Assembly: GCF_001896135.2 (NCBI RefSeq)
Contig: NZ_MPOH02000006.1
Span: forward strand, 124,001-188,000
Direction: 5' to 3'
Length of the DNA stretch: 64,000 nucleotides
Origin: Streptomyces phaeoluteigriseus
GTDB taxonomy: Bacteria; Actinomycetota; Actinomycetes; Streptomycetales; Streptomycetaceae
Shown: piece by piece, positions 38,737-46,688 of the stretch
Layout: each line of letters begins with the position of its first letter
Numbering within the stretch: position 1 is the stretch's first letter
The notes under the pieces: model-generated
What the model was told of the DNA's origin: nothing
The model's database searches: none
Seen by the model: only the letters and a program-made list of their open reading frames with translations
Translations under genes and position numbers: made by a program

Positions 38737-40524
38737 ATGAAGAGCGAGGACGAAGTGCGGGCCACGATCAGAGACCTCTGGTCGCAGGTCCTGGAGAACG
38801 ACGAGCTGGCCGGGGACACGGACTTCTTCGCGGCGGGCGGCAGCTCCCTGAAGTCGCTCATCCTGCTGACGGAGCTGAACGAGGCCTTCGAGACGGAGTT
38901 CGAGATCGCGGAGCTGGTCGACTGCCGGACCATCGACCGCCAGTTCGTGGCCATCTGGAACCGGCTCCACCGCGGCGAGTCCGCGACCCCTCACCAGCAG
39001 ACCGTCATCGTGCCGCTGGCCAGGGCGAACGGCCAGCAGGACGCCACGATCATCGCCATCCACGACGTCAGCGGGGACGTCTACGGCTACACCAGCCTGG
39101 CCCGCGAGCTGTCCGGCCAGGCTGACCTCCACGGCATCAAACTGGCGCACGAGCGGTTCGAGGCACCCCGGGCGCTGTCGATCGCCGGCCTGGCGGAGGA
39201 GTACGTGGCGGCGCTCGAGTCGGAGTTCGACGGGACCCGCCGGTTCGTGCTCGTGGGCTGGAGCCTGGGCGGCCTGGTCGGCTTCGAGATGGCGAAGCTG
39301 TTCGAGGAGCGCGGGCGCCCGATCGAGCGCCTGGTCCTCGTGGACTCGCCGTACGACCTCGACCTCCCGAGCCCGGACAACGCCGGGGCTTTCACCCCGG
39401 AACACGAGCGGGCCCTCCTCGACGAGTTCACCTGGCTGGGCGACCCGCCGTACCCGCACGGCGCGACGGTGGAGGAGATGTGGCGAGCGGTCCGCACGCG
39501 CGTCGACGCCCCGGCCAAGGAACGCCTGGCGACCGAACTCCAGGACCGCTTCCCCCTGATGGCCCGGGTGATCCCGCACCTCGCCAGCCTCAACGAGACC
39601 GAGTTCATCTGCTACGTCAACAGGTTCCGCTCGGTCTTCCGAGCAGGCCGCAACCACCGGCCCGAGGGAACCATCACCGCGCCCATCGACCTCCTGACGG
39701 CGACCCGTTCGCGGAACTTCGACCCCCGCTGGTTCACCCACACGTCGGCGACCGTCCGACGTCAGGCACTGGACGGCGACCACTTCACCATCCTCGACCG
39801 AGGCTCCGCCCCGGCAACCGCCCGCGCCATCCTCACCCCGGACACCACCGCCGAGGTGCGGCACGCCGACTCGGTCACCCCCCACCTCGGCCCGCAGGAC
39901 GACTCCGCGACGATCGAGCGGACCCTGCGCGAGTTCGGCGACCAGGTGAGCTGGACCCGGCTGCCCGGGGACGAGGTCGTCGACCAGGTGGCCGAGCTGC
40001 TCACCGGGAAGGTCGTCATCGGCTGGTTCCAGGGGCGGGCCGAACACGGGTCCCGGACCCCGGGGCACCGCGGCATCCTGGCCAACCCGGGGTTCCCGGA
40101 CATCGAGGACGTCATCAGCACCAGGATCGAGCGCTCTGGGCAGCTCCGGCCGTTCGCCCCGATCGTGCTCGAGTCGGACGCCGTGAAGGTCTTCGAGATG
40201 GGCCGTCGGGCCGGTTCGCCGTACCCGACGTCCGTCGTCCCGGTACGACCGGAGTACCACGACGTCATCCCGGGCGCCACGCACGCGGACGGCACCGCCA
40301 GTGTGCGGACGGTCAACGACGAGGAGGCGCCGCGGCTGGCGTCGCTGCTGCGCCGGTTCTCCGCGCTGACCGGCGTGCCGTGCCTGATCACCACGTCGTG
40401 GGACATGGCGGGCGAGGCCGACGTGGGTTCGCCGGGGGACGCGCTGGACTGCTTCCTGGCCACCGAGATCGACTACCTCGTGCTCGGTGACCATCTCGTC
40501 ACCAAGAGGGACGGGTCCGCTTGA
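38737..40524 (+). CDS. PCP-thioesterase-carbamoyltransferase C-terminal (YrdC-like) domain fusion
   Basis: The 595-residue protein has three parts. A carrier domain (1-75) bears its Ser37 in AAGGSSLKSL. A type I thioesterase (about 85-360) has Ser176 in VLVGWSLGGLVGFE and His349 in LDGDHFTILDRG. The final part (about 383-595) matches the C-terminal domain of NodU/CmcH carbamoyltransferases: VVIGWFQGRAEHGSRTPGHR, LRPFAPIVLESD, ATHADGTASVRTV and LTGVPCLITTSWD. In that family this YrdC-like domain makes carbamoyl-AMP. The Kae1-like carbamoyl-transfer domain is absent here, and the usual GPRALGNRS is altered to GSRTPGHRG. With no A domain, the PCP must be loaded in trans, most likely with chlorothreonine by the SyrC-like enzyme. 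The TE would then release the peptide. The role of the fused domain is open. Confidence 0.9.
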   Translation: MKSEDEVRATIRDLWSQVLENDELAGDTDFFAAGGSSLKSLILLTELNEAFETEFEIAELVDCRTIDRQFVAIWNRLHRGESATPHQQTVIVPLARANGQQDATIIAIHDVSGDVYGYTSLARELSGQADLHGIKLAHERFEAPRALSIAGLAEEYVAALESEFDGTRRFVLVGWSLGGLVGFEMAKLFEERGRPIERLVLVDSPYDLDLPSPDNAGAFTPEHERALLDEFTWLGDPPYPHGATVEEMWRAVRTRVDAPAKERLATELQDRFPLMARVIPHLASLNETEFICYVNRFRSVFRAGRNHRPEGTITAPIDLLTATRSRNFDPRWFTHTSATVRRQALDGDHFTILDRGSAPATARAILTPDTTAEVRHADSVTPHLGPQDDSATIERTLREFGDQVSWTRLPGDEVVDQVAELLTGKVVIGWFQGRAEHGSRTPGHRGILANPGFPDIEDVISTRIERSGQLRPFAPIVLESDAVKVFEMGRRAGSPYPTSVVPVRPEYHDVIPGATHADGTASVRTVNDEEAPRLASLLRRFSALTGVPCLITTSWDMAGEADVGSPGDALDCFLATEIDYLVLGDHLVTKRDGSA

Positions 40525-40595
40525 CACCGGTGCCTCGCCCGCCGGGACGTCGTCGCACGGCACCCGGTGCCGGGGAAGGCGAAAGGAGTCGATCC

Positions 40596-40895
40596 ATGAG
40601 TGCCGTCCACGAGACGACCGCGGACCTCGCGACGATCGTGCGAGACCTGGAAAGGCTGGCCCTGGAACTGCGCGCCCCACGCCTGCGGCGCATTCCGCCG
40701 GCGATCAGCGCCGCCTGTGACGCCCTCACCTGCGCGGCCGTCCTGCTGCGCGCCCAGCAGAACTCCCCGGAGGGCGACGCCACCCGCACGGCCCTGCTGC
40801 ACGACGCCGTCGCCCTGGCCCGCAGCACCGTCGAGACCACGAAGATCGCGTGCCGTGAGCACAGGGCGCCACCTGCGGAGGGTTCCGGCGCATGA
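40596..40895 (+). CDS. Small hypothetical helical protein ending the NRPS operon
   Basis: The 99-residue protein is not recognised. The ATG at 40596 has an excellent AAAGGAG ribosome site 7 bases upstream, and codon use is normal, so it is probably real. The sequence (LATIVRDLERLALELRAP, RIPPAISAACDALTCAAVLL, DAVALARSTVETTKIACREH) suggests three or four amphipathic helices and contains three cysteines. It lies 71 bases after the PCP-TE gene in the same direction. It is not an MbtH-like protein: the conserved tryptophans are missing. Confidence 0.6.
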   Translation: MSAVHETTADLATIVRDLERLALELRAPRLRRIPPAISAACDALTCAAVLLRAQQNSPEGDATRTALLHDAVALARSTVETTKIACREHRAPPAEGSGA

Positions 40896-40933
40896 GCGGG
40901 AGGGTCACGGCGGCCGCCTGCACCGCGGACGGC

Positions 40934-40983
40934 ACAGGCAGCGATCGTGCAGCCGATCACAGGCCGCGATCGTGCAGCCGATC
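40934..40983. repeat. Tandem 25-bp duplication forming two hairpins
   Basis: A 25-base unit starting ACAGGC is present at 40934-40958 and 40959-40983, differing at one position. Each copy contains GATCG-N6-CGATC, so two small hairpins can form between the convergent ends of the NRPS operon and the TerC gene. They may act as a terminator. Confidence 0.7.
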
Positions 40984-42318
40984 TCATTCCCCGGCCGTGG
41001 AGTGCTTGTGCTGGGGGTCCAGCCGAAAGTCCGGGCAGTCGCGGTTCTGGCATGCGCCCGGGCCCCACAAGGGAACGAACACACCGAGTGACTTGTGGCG
41101 GTGGACCGCGGCCGGCACGGACTTCTTGCAGGTTTCGCACACGTACGCTTCGCGCTTGCGCGTCATTTTGACCATATTTTTACGATATGCCCGTCTTGGT
41201 GTATCGGAAAGTGCCCCGCCTTCTCGCGGACCCGAGCGCGGGCGGGGTTCGGTGTCCCGGTCTGGTGAACCGGTCGGGGGCTCGGCGTCGTCACCCACAG
41301 GTGGTGCGCCGGACTGCTCGATGGTCCCGGAGCCGTCCCTCTGTTCCTCGGCCGGTTCCACGACGCCTTGGGGAGCGGGCCTCTTGATGCTGAGCACCAC
41401 CGAGCCCGCCAGGACGACGACGATGACAGCGAGACTGATCGGTGAGGGGATTTCCGGGATGCTCGGGCTGATCATCTTGTGGGATGCCTGGAGGATGAGC
41501 TTGACGCCGATGAAGGCGAGGATGATCGCGAGGCCCTTGTTCAGGTAGTGGAAGCGGTCCAGGAGGCCGGCGAGCATGAAGTAGAGGGCCCGCAGGCCGA
41601 GGATGGCGAACGCGTTGCTGGTGTAGACGATGAAGGCGTCGTCGCTGACCGCGAGGACGGCCGGGACACTGTCGACGGCGAAGATCAGGTCGGCGGCCTC
41701 GATCGCGGCGACCACGGCGAGCAGCGGGGTCGCCACACGTTTGCCGGCCTCTTTGACGAAGAACTTCGCCCCGGCGTACTCGTCCCGCACCGGGATGACC
41801 TTGCGGAGCATCCGTACGGCGAAGCTCCTGCCCGGGTCGAAGCTGTCCTCCTCGTCCTTGAGGAGCTTGTAGGTGCTGTAGAAGAGGACCGCCGCGAAGA
41901 CGAACAGCACCGCGGTGAAGCGGCTGACCACGGCCACGCCGAGGGAGAGGAAGATGCCGCGGAAGACGAGCGCGCCGATGACGCCGAAGAACAGCACGCG
42001 GTGCTGGTAGGCGCGGGGCACCTTGAAGTAGGCGAAGATCACGGCGAAGACGAAGAGGTTGTCGACCGACAGGCTCTTCTCCAGCAGCCAGGCCGTCGTG
42101 TACTCGGTGCCGGCGGTGGTGCCGAGGACGAGGAAGACGACCGCCCCGAAGATCAGGGCGAGGCTCACCCACAGGCCGCTCCAGGCGGCCGCCTCCTTGA
42201 AGCGGATGATGTGCGCGGTGCGGTGGGACAGCAGGTCCACCGCCAGCGACACGACCACCGTCGCGGCGAACGCCCCCCACAGCCAGAGCGGGACCTCGAG
42301 CACGCCGAACACCCTCAC
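40984..42318 (-). CDS. terC: TerC family membrane protein with C-terminal zinc-ribbon extension
   Basis: Residues 1-320 are a TerC-family integral membrane protein: GLWVSLALIFGAVVFL, the acidic LLEKSLSVDNLFVFAVIF, FFGVIGALVFRGIFL, AAIEAADLIFAVDSVPAVLA and LGLRALYFMLAGLLDRF. TerC proteins are linked to tellurite resistance and to Mn/Ca export during membrane-protein metallation. After an acidic, low-complexity linker the frame continues, without a stop, into a 60-residue module with CETCKK and CQNRDC, a likely zinc ribbon. An ATG at 41175, in an AT-rich patch, could let this module be made separately as well. Start GTG 42318 is chosen; GTG 42312 is possible. The gene is convergent with the NRPS operon and probably belongs to the core genome. 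Confidence 0.87.
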   Translation of the reverse strand: MRVFGVLEVPLWLWGAFAATVVVSLAVDLLSHRTAHIIRFKEAAAWSGLWVSLALIFGAVVFLVLGTTAGTEYTTAWLLEKSLSVDNLFVFAVIFAYFKVPRAYQHRVLFFGVIGALVFRGIFLSLGVAVVSRFTAVLFVFAAVLFYSTYKLLKDEEDSFDPGRSFAVRMLRKVIPVRDEYAGAKFFVKEAGKRVATPLLAVVAAIEAADLIFAVDSVPAVLAVSDDAFIVYTSNAFAILGLRALYFMLAGLLDRFHYLNKGLAIILAFIGVKLILQASHKMISPSIPEIPSPISLAVIVVVLAGSVVLSIKRPAPQGVVEPAEEQRDGSGTIEQSGAPPVGDDAEPPTGSPDRDTEPRPRSGPREGGALSDTPRRAYRKNMVKMTRKREAYVCETCKKSVPAAVHRHKSLGVFVPLWGPGACQNRDCPDFRLDPQHKHSTAGE

Positions 42319-42596
42319 TACGTGGCCCGCGCGAAGTGCGCCGGCCCCTATACAGGAGTGTCCGGCATCGCGCCCGTGGAAGCATGCGGAGCGGGTGGGG
42401 TGGGTCGCAGGCGTGTCAAGGACGTACGACGTACGACGCCCCGGGCACGACTCCGGCCGGCGCCGGCAGCAGACGACCGACCGCCCGAGGCAGGCTCGCA
42501 CCGGCTCGGCGAGTTGCACGACTGCCACCGTCGCAATCGCCTTGGTTGCGCAGGGCATGGGGCTGCCCTGGCCTCGCGGCGCCTGTGCTCCGAGGT

Positions 42597-43409
42597 CTAT
42601 GCGAGGGCTGCCGCGAGCGCGGACCGGGGTTCGCGGCCCAGGAGTCGACGCAGGTCACCACCGGTGCGGGACATGAATCCGGCAGCGATGGCGGAGTAGG
42701 TGCCCACCAGCATCGGCACCTGGAACGGCTCGGCACCGGAAGCGGCGATGCGCGCGCGGGCCTGGCCGAGTGTCTCCGGCTCATAGGTGATGTGCGGTCC
42801 GTACGCGCGGGCCAGGTCGGCACCACCGATGGCCTGCTCGCCGACGAGTTCGTGGACGCGTCCCGCATGAGCGGGTGCCCCCACCGCCACCCGCACCGCG
42901 GCGTCGGCCAGATCCGCCCGCGCGACGGCTGCCAGACGGCCCTCGCCGAGCGGGGCAGTGATCCGCCCCTCCGCCGACGGCGCCGCGAGGCCGGCCAGCA
43001 ACTCCGCGTAGAGACCGTTGCGCAGGATCGTCCAGCCCATGGCGCTCTCCCGCAGCCGCCTCTCGGTCCAGCGGTGCGGCAGCGCGTAGGGGAGGTGATC
43101 GCCGTCGGCGGTCAGGCTCGTATAGACGACGTGCCCCACACCGGCCTTCTCGGCGGCGTCGATGGCGGCGCCGTGCCGGGCTATGACGGTGTCGTCCTCG
43201 CCGTAGCCCGCGGAGATCAGGACCAGCACGTCCACTCCGTCGAAGCCGCTGCTGAGGGTGCTGCGATCGTCGAAGTCGATGCGGCGGACCGGCAGCACAC
43301 CCGGGGGCTGCCGAGGATCGCGCGTTCCGAGGACCGTGTCGTCACGGTCGGCCAACCGCTCGGCGATCAGCTTGCCCAAGGCGCCGGCAGCTCCAGTGAC
43401 CAGGATCAT
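42597..43409 (-). CDS. NmrA-like NAD(P)-binding protein
   Basis: The 270-residue protein is an atypical short-chain dehydrogenase of the NmrA/quinone-reductase-like type. It begins MILVTGAAGALGKLIAERLA, a glycine-rich Rossmann motif, followed by RRIDFDDRSTL, VDVLVLISAGYG, AAEKAGVGHVVYTSL and the substrate-lobe stretch GWTILRNGLYAE. The catalytic Tyr-Lys pair of classical SDRs is not evident, as is usual for NmrA-like proteins that sense redox or reduce quinones. It diverges from an HxlR-type regulator across 85 bases, a common arrangement in which the regulator controls the reductase in response to electrophiles. Confidence 0.87.
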   Translation of the reverse strand: MILVTGAAGALGKLIAERLADRDDTVLGTRDPRQPPGVLPVRRIDFDDRSTLSSGFDGVDVLVLISAGYGEDDTVIARHGAAIDAAEKAGVGHVVYTSLTADGDHLPYALPHRWTERRLRESAMGWTILRNGLYAELLAGLAAPSAEGRITAPLGEGRLAAVARADLADAAVRVAVGAPAHAGRVHELVGEQAIGGADLARAYGPHITYEPETLGQARARIAASGAEPFQVPMLVGTYSAIAAGFMSRTGGDLRRLLGREPRSALAAALA

Positions 43410-43494
43410 CAGGGTCTTCCCATTCCGGTAGGTTCTCTTCGGTAACCGGGATCATCCTGCGGGCGCGCGTCACGAAGCGTAAGGAGGCACTTCC

Positions 43495-43908
43495 GTGTCA
43501 GTAGGGCACACAGGGGTAACCACCGAAGCCGTGGTCACCTGCGGCGACGAGCACGAGGACTGCGGTATCCGCGAGGTGCTCGACCGGATCGGGGACAAGT
43601 GGTCGGTCCTGGTCGTGGTTGAACTGGCCCAGGGCGTACGCCGTTTCCGGCAACTGCAACGCGCCGTTCCCGGCATCTCGCAGCGGATGCTCACGCTCAC
43701 CGTGCGTCGGCTGGAACGCGACGGACTGATCAGTCGAACCGTGCACCCGACGGTGCCTCCGCAGGTCGAGTACGAACTCACGACGATGGGCCACAGCCTC
43801 ACGCACCTGGTCAAAGCCCTCGCGGACTGGTCAGCCGACCACCGCGACGCCATAGCGCGAGCACGCCAGGAATGGGATGCCGTCCATCCCGACTCCGGAA
43901 TCCGTTGA
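43495..43908 (+). CDS. HxlR-family transcriptional regulator
   Basis: The 137-residue winged-helix protein has the HxlR signature: [53 protein letters not shown] in pieces, and [12 protein letters not shown] forming the wing. A cysteine just before IREVLDRIG is where many members sense quinones or aldehydes. The GTG at 43495 has a strong AAGGAGG site 8 bases upstream. It probably represses the divergent NmrA-like gene and itself. Confidence 0.9.
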   Translation: MSVGHTGVTTEAVVTCGDEHEDCGIREVLDRIGDKWSVLVVVELAQGVRRFRQLQRAVPGISQRMLTLTVRRLERDGLISRTVHPTVPPQVEYELTTMGHSLTHLVKALADWSADHRDAIARARQEWDAVHPDSGIR

Positions 43909-43936
43909 GCGAACGGCCGTATCCGCCCGGCCTTCC

Positions 43937-43990
43937 GGGGGCGCCAGAGGTGGAGGGGGCGCCAGAGGTGGAGGGGGCGCCAGAGGCGGG
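43937..43990. repeat. Three tandem copies of an 18-bp unit
   Basis: GGGGGCGCCAGAGGTGGA is repeated at 43937-43954 and 43955-43972, with a third copy at 43973-43990 that differs at its end. It lies between the HxlR stop and the S1-domain gene and is not coding. Confidence 0.8.
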
Positions 43991-44054
43991 GGCCCATCGC
44001 CTGTGAAAGCCTGGGCGGTATGGGGGAAACGAAGCGTCGAGTGGGCAGGCCGTC

Positions 44055-44840
44055 TTGAGTTCTCCGGCAGAGGTCAGGGTCGGTGACGTGCTCTGGGGGA
44101 CGGTGCGGGCGGTGACTCGGTCCGAGGCGACGGTGGTCCTGGACGGTTCTGCCGGGTGCGCGCTCGGGGTGGTGGGGGTGTTGGACGCCTCCTGGCGCCG
44201 ACGTCTGGCCGACGTCGCGGTGGTCGGGCGGCGGATCGCCGCCGAGGTCGTCGCCGTCGACCTGGATGCGAGCCGGGTATGGCTGTCGATGGCGGCCACC
44301 GAGAACCCGGAGCTCTGGGCGTTCCTCAAGCGGCTTCGTAGGGGTGAGACCGTGGCCGGCACGGTGGCCGCGATCGAGCGGTTCGGCGTGTTCGTGGCGT
44401 TGGACGAGGGACCTGGCCATCCGGTCCATCCCGGGGTCGGCTTCATCACGTATCCCGAGCTGTCGTGGCGTCGTGTGGAGGCGGCGTCCGAGGTCGTCGA
44501 GATCGGACAGCGCGTGTCGTGCGAGTTCTTGCAGTTCGACACATGGAACGGAGAGGCCCGGCTGTCTCTGCGGGCGATGCGGCCAGATCCCTTCGCGGTG
44601 TTCACTGACGGCCTCGCGGTGGGCCGGCCGCTGCGAGGCCGGGTGACCAAGCTGGTCCCGTTCGGTGTCTTCGTCCAGGTCGCGGACGGGATCGAGGGCC
44701 TGGTCCCACATTCCGAACTCGGCGCTGTACCCGGGGCCGCACCGGAGGAGGTCGTGCGGATCGGCGACGAGATCTCGGTCGTCGTCGCGGACGTCGACCG
44801 TGAGCGACGCAGGCTGACCCTGTCCCGACGGACACCCTGA
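44055..44840 (+). CDS. S1 RNA-binding domain protein (three S1 repeats)
   Basis: The 261-residue protein consists of three S1/OB-fold repeats. The second (about 95-175) shows GETVAGTVAAIERFGVFVAL, and the third (about 185-260) GRPLRGRVTKLVPFGVFVQV with GLVPHSEL; the first (VGDVLWGTVRAVTRSEATVV) is more diverged. Such proteins bind single-stranded RNA and are related to ribosomal protein S1. Start is a TTG at 44055 following GGCAGG; no better-placed ATG exists. Function in this organism is unknown. A hairpin 12 bases after the stop probably terminates it. Confidence 0.85.
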   Translation: MSSPAEVRVGDVLWGTVRAVTRSEATVVLDGSAGCALGVVGVLDASWRRRLADVAVVGRRIAAEVVAVDLDASRVWLSMAATENPELWAFLKRLRRGETVAGTVAAIERFGVFVALDEGPGHPVHPGVGFITYPELSWRRVEAASEVVEIGQRVSCEFLQFDTWNGEARLSLRAMRPDPFAVFTDGLAVGRPLRGRVTKLVPFGVFVQVADGIEGLVPHSELGAVPGAAPEEVVRIGDEISVVVADVDRERRRLTLSRRTP

Positions 44841-44851
44841 GGGCACTTCGG

Positions 44852-44869
44852 CGGGGGTCGCAGCCCCCG
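44852..44869 (+). terminator. Hairpin after the S1-domain gene
   Basis: CGGGGG-tcgcag-CCCCCG (44852-44869), a perfect 6-bp stem 11 bases beyond the stop codon. Confidence 0.5.
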
Positions 44870-44879
44870 GTTCGGCAGC

Positions 44880-45227
44880 CGCAACCGGCAAGGTCAACGG
44901 TGCCGGCATCGGCGACCTCCTCGCCCAGGAGAAGGCCAACGATGTCCACCGCTTTCGAGGCAGTGCCGACTGGGATGCCTGCAACAACGCGGTCGTCGGC
45001 GTCAGGGACATCGCCGGCGACGGCAAGTCCGACATGGTCGCCCGCGACACCGCCGAGTCTTCTTGCGGACGCGTCCGCCAGGCCGTGCGTATGGGCGTCC
45101 CGGAGTCCTCATCCACGTTCAGCGGCAACGATCCGCGACCGCAGGTGGCGATGGAGGACGCTGGCACGTCGAGGGGCGCCCGCTGTGACAAGCTGTGGTC
45201 TCCACTGCCCAGTCCCAGGAGGTCACC
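44880..45227 (+). pseudogene. Remnant of an FG-GAP/VCBS-repeat protein
   Basis: One forward frame reads VNGAGIGDLLAQEK and later DIAGDGKSDMVARDT. These fit the calcium-binding FG-GAP/VCBS repeat (D-x-x-G-D-G-x-x-D-L-x-x-R) common in secreted Streptomyces proteins. There is no start, signal peptide or full domain, so this is a decayed C-terminal fragment. It holds the only recognisable content between the S1-domain gene and the DUF5302 gene. Confidence 0.5.
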
Positions 45228-45470
45228 ATGACTGCAGAGTCTCCATCGCCCGAAGGCCAGGAGCCGGTTGACGGCGAGAGCCGTTCCATCTCGCCCGACG
45301 AGGACGGCCAGTACGACCTGAAGCGCAAGTTCCGGGAAGCTCTGGCACGCAAGCGTGGCATGCAGACGGACGCCGCCGAGGTCGCCGCGAACACCGACAC
45401 GTCGAAGATTCACGGCGCGCACGGCCCGGCCGCGAGTCAGCGGTCGTTCCGTCGGAAGAGCGGCGGCTGA
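45228..45470 (+). CDS. DUF5302 family small protein
   Basis: The 80-residue protein has the DUF5302 pattern common in Streptomyces: an acidic, disordered N-terminus, then YDLKRKFREALARKRG and the C-terminal DTSKIHGAHGPAASQRSF ending in basic residues. The ATG at 45228 has AGGAGG 5 bases upstream. The function of the family is not known; charge and composition suggest a nucleic-acid- or ribosome-associated protein, but that is a guess. Confidence 0.85.
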   Translation: MTAESPSPEGQEPVDGESRSISPDEDGQYDLKRKFREALARKRGMQTDAAEVAANTDTSKIHGAHGPAASQRSFRRKSGG

Positions 45471-45932
45471 GTCCCGAAGCCGCAAGGGGAGGCCCTGCCG
45501 AAGCTGTTGGACGTTCCGGTGGGTGATCGGGCAGGTGGCGGTGCCGAGGACATCTTCGTGGAAGCCGCCGGGCCTCTCCCGTCGGATGTGCAGGCGGCGG
45601 AAGCCGTGGAGCCAGGAGTCGGTGCGTCCGACGACACGGCGGACGCGTCCTGCCGACGACACCGGCCACGGACAGAACCCGGCCCCGGGGCGCTCCCGTG
45701 GAGTCGTTCGGGTCGTGAGCCGGGGCTTGGTCCGACGAGCCCGCGTCCCGGGCGCTGCGGGGCCCCTCCGATACCCCCTGGAGCCGATCTCGCCGTTGGT
45801 GATGGGCGGCTCGGTGAGGGCGGCCGCGCTGAGGGTACGTACCGGCATCCGCTCGGACAGGGCCGGTGTGGCCCGGGACGCTCCACAGGGCGTGCACGGC
45901 CGACGGCATGTGACTGCTCCGGGTCGCGGTGG
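45471..45932. other. Intergenic stretch, nothing recognised
   Basis: About 460 bases between the DUF5302 gene and the end of the ZIP transporter gene. Open frames on both strands are Arg/Pro-rich, overlapping and lack family resemblance. Confidence 0.45.
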
Positions 45933-46688
45933 TCAGGTGTGGGAGAGGGCGAAGGAGACGAGGAAGCCGCTGACGGTGACCAGTCCGATGGCCAGGTGGG
46001 CGTCGTCCCACGCCTCGGGGATCATCGTGTCGGCGACCATGGCGAGGATCGCCCCTGCCGCCACTGCCGTCACCGCTGCGATCACGGCGGGGGAGAAGGA
46101 ACCGACCACCGTGTAGCCGAGGACGGCGGACACCGTGCCGGCCGCGGCGATCGCCGCCCAGACGCCGAAGACGTATCCCTTGGTGCGGCCGGCCCTCTTC
46201 ATCCCCGCCGAACTGGACAGCCCCTCGGGAACGTTGCTGATGAACACCGCGGCCACCGTCACCAGACTGACCGCGCCGCCGTGGAGCAGGCTGACGCCGA
46301 TCACCGCCGACTCCGGCACCCCGTCGAGCAGTGCTCCTAGCGCGAGCGCCGTCCCGGACCCGCCCTGCTCGGACTCCGAGGGCTGCGCCTGCGCGTGACC
46401 GGAGCGCTTGCGGTGGCGGGCCCCCCTGCGGGCCAGCCACACGTTGCCGCCCGTGTAGGCGACGGCGCCGATGAGGGTGCCGACGGCCGCGGGAGCGAGC
46501 CCCGCCTCCTCGTACGCTTCCCCGACCAGTTCGAAGGAGACCGCGGAGATCAGCACCCCGGCCCCGAAGGCCATCACGGTCGCGATCACCTTCTGCGGCA
46601 CCCGTAGCCCGTACCCCAGCGCAGCGCCGAGCAGCAGTGCCGAGCCCGCCACCAACCCCCACAGTCCTGCTTCCACCACTTCAGCCAT
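45933..46688 (-). CDS. ZIP family divalent-metal transporter
   Basis: The 251-residue membrane protein resembles ZIP-family metal permeases. It has about eight hydrophobic segments, with a cytoplasmic loop rich in Arg, His and Gln (RHRKRSGHAQAQPSESEQ) between spans 3 and 4. The metal-path helices read ALGALLDGVPESAVIGVSLL and VAAVFISNVPEGLSSSAGM, containing the conserved P-E-x and N-x-P-E-G signatures. A late DTMIPEAWDDAH is also typical. It would import Zn, Fe or Mn. It diverges from the ANTAR gene across about 317 bases. Confidence 0.88.
   Translation of the reverse strand: MAEVVEAGLWGLVAGSALLLGAALGYGLRVPQKVIATVMAFGAGVLISAVSFELVGEAYEEAGLAPAAVGTLIGAVAYTGGNVWLARRGARHRKRSGHAQAQPSESEQGGSGTALALGALLDGVPESAVIGVSLLHGGAVSLVTVAAVFISNVPEGLSSSAGMKRAGRTKGYVFGVWAAIAAAGTVSAVLGYTVVGSFSPAVIAAVTAVAAGAILAMVADTMIPEAWDDAHLAIGLVTVSGFLVSFALSHT

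Noticed and set aside
36072..38954. A 960-codon open frame antisense to NRPS-2
   Set aside because: It mirrors A-PCP-C coding sequence; Val/Gly/Arg/Asp-rich translation without domains.
40596..40895. MbtH-like protein at the end of the NRPS operon
   Set aside because: It lacks the conserved tryptophans and the N-x-E-x-Q-x-S-x-W-P pattern of MbtH proteins.
43410..43494. HxlR operator in the NmrA/HxlR intergenic region
   Set aside because: Only a short CCGGT...ACCGG symmetry was found, too weak to call a site.
43470..45848. A 792-codon open frame on the minus strand
   Set aside because: It runs antisense through the HxlR, S1-domain and DUF5302 genes, is Arg/Pro/Ser-rich and has no family resemblance; it is a product of high GC.
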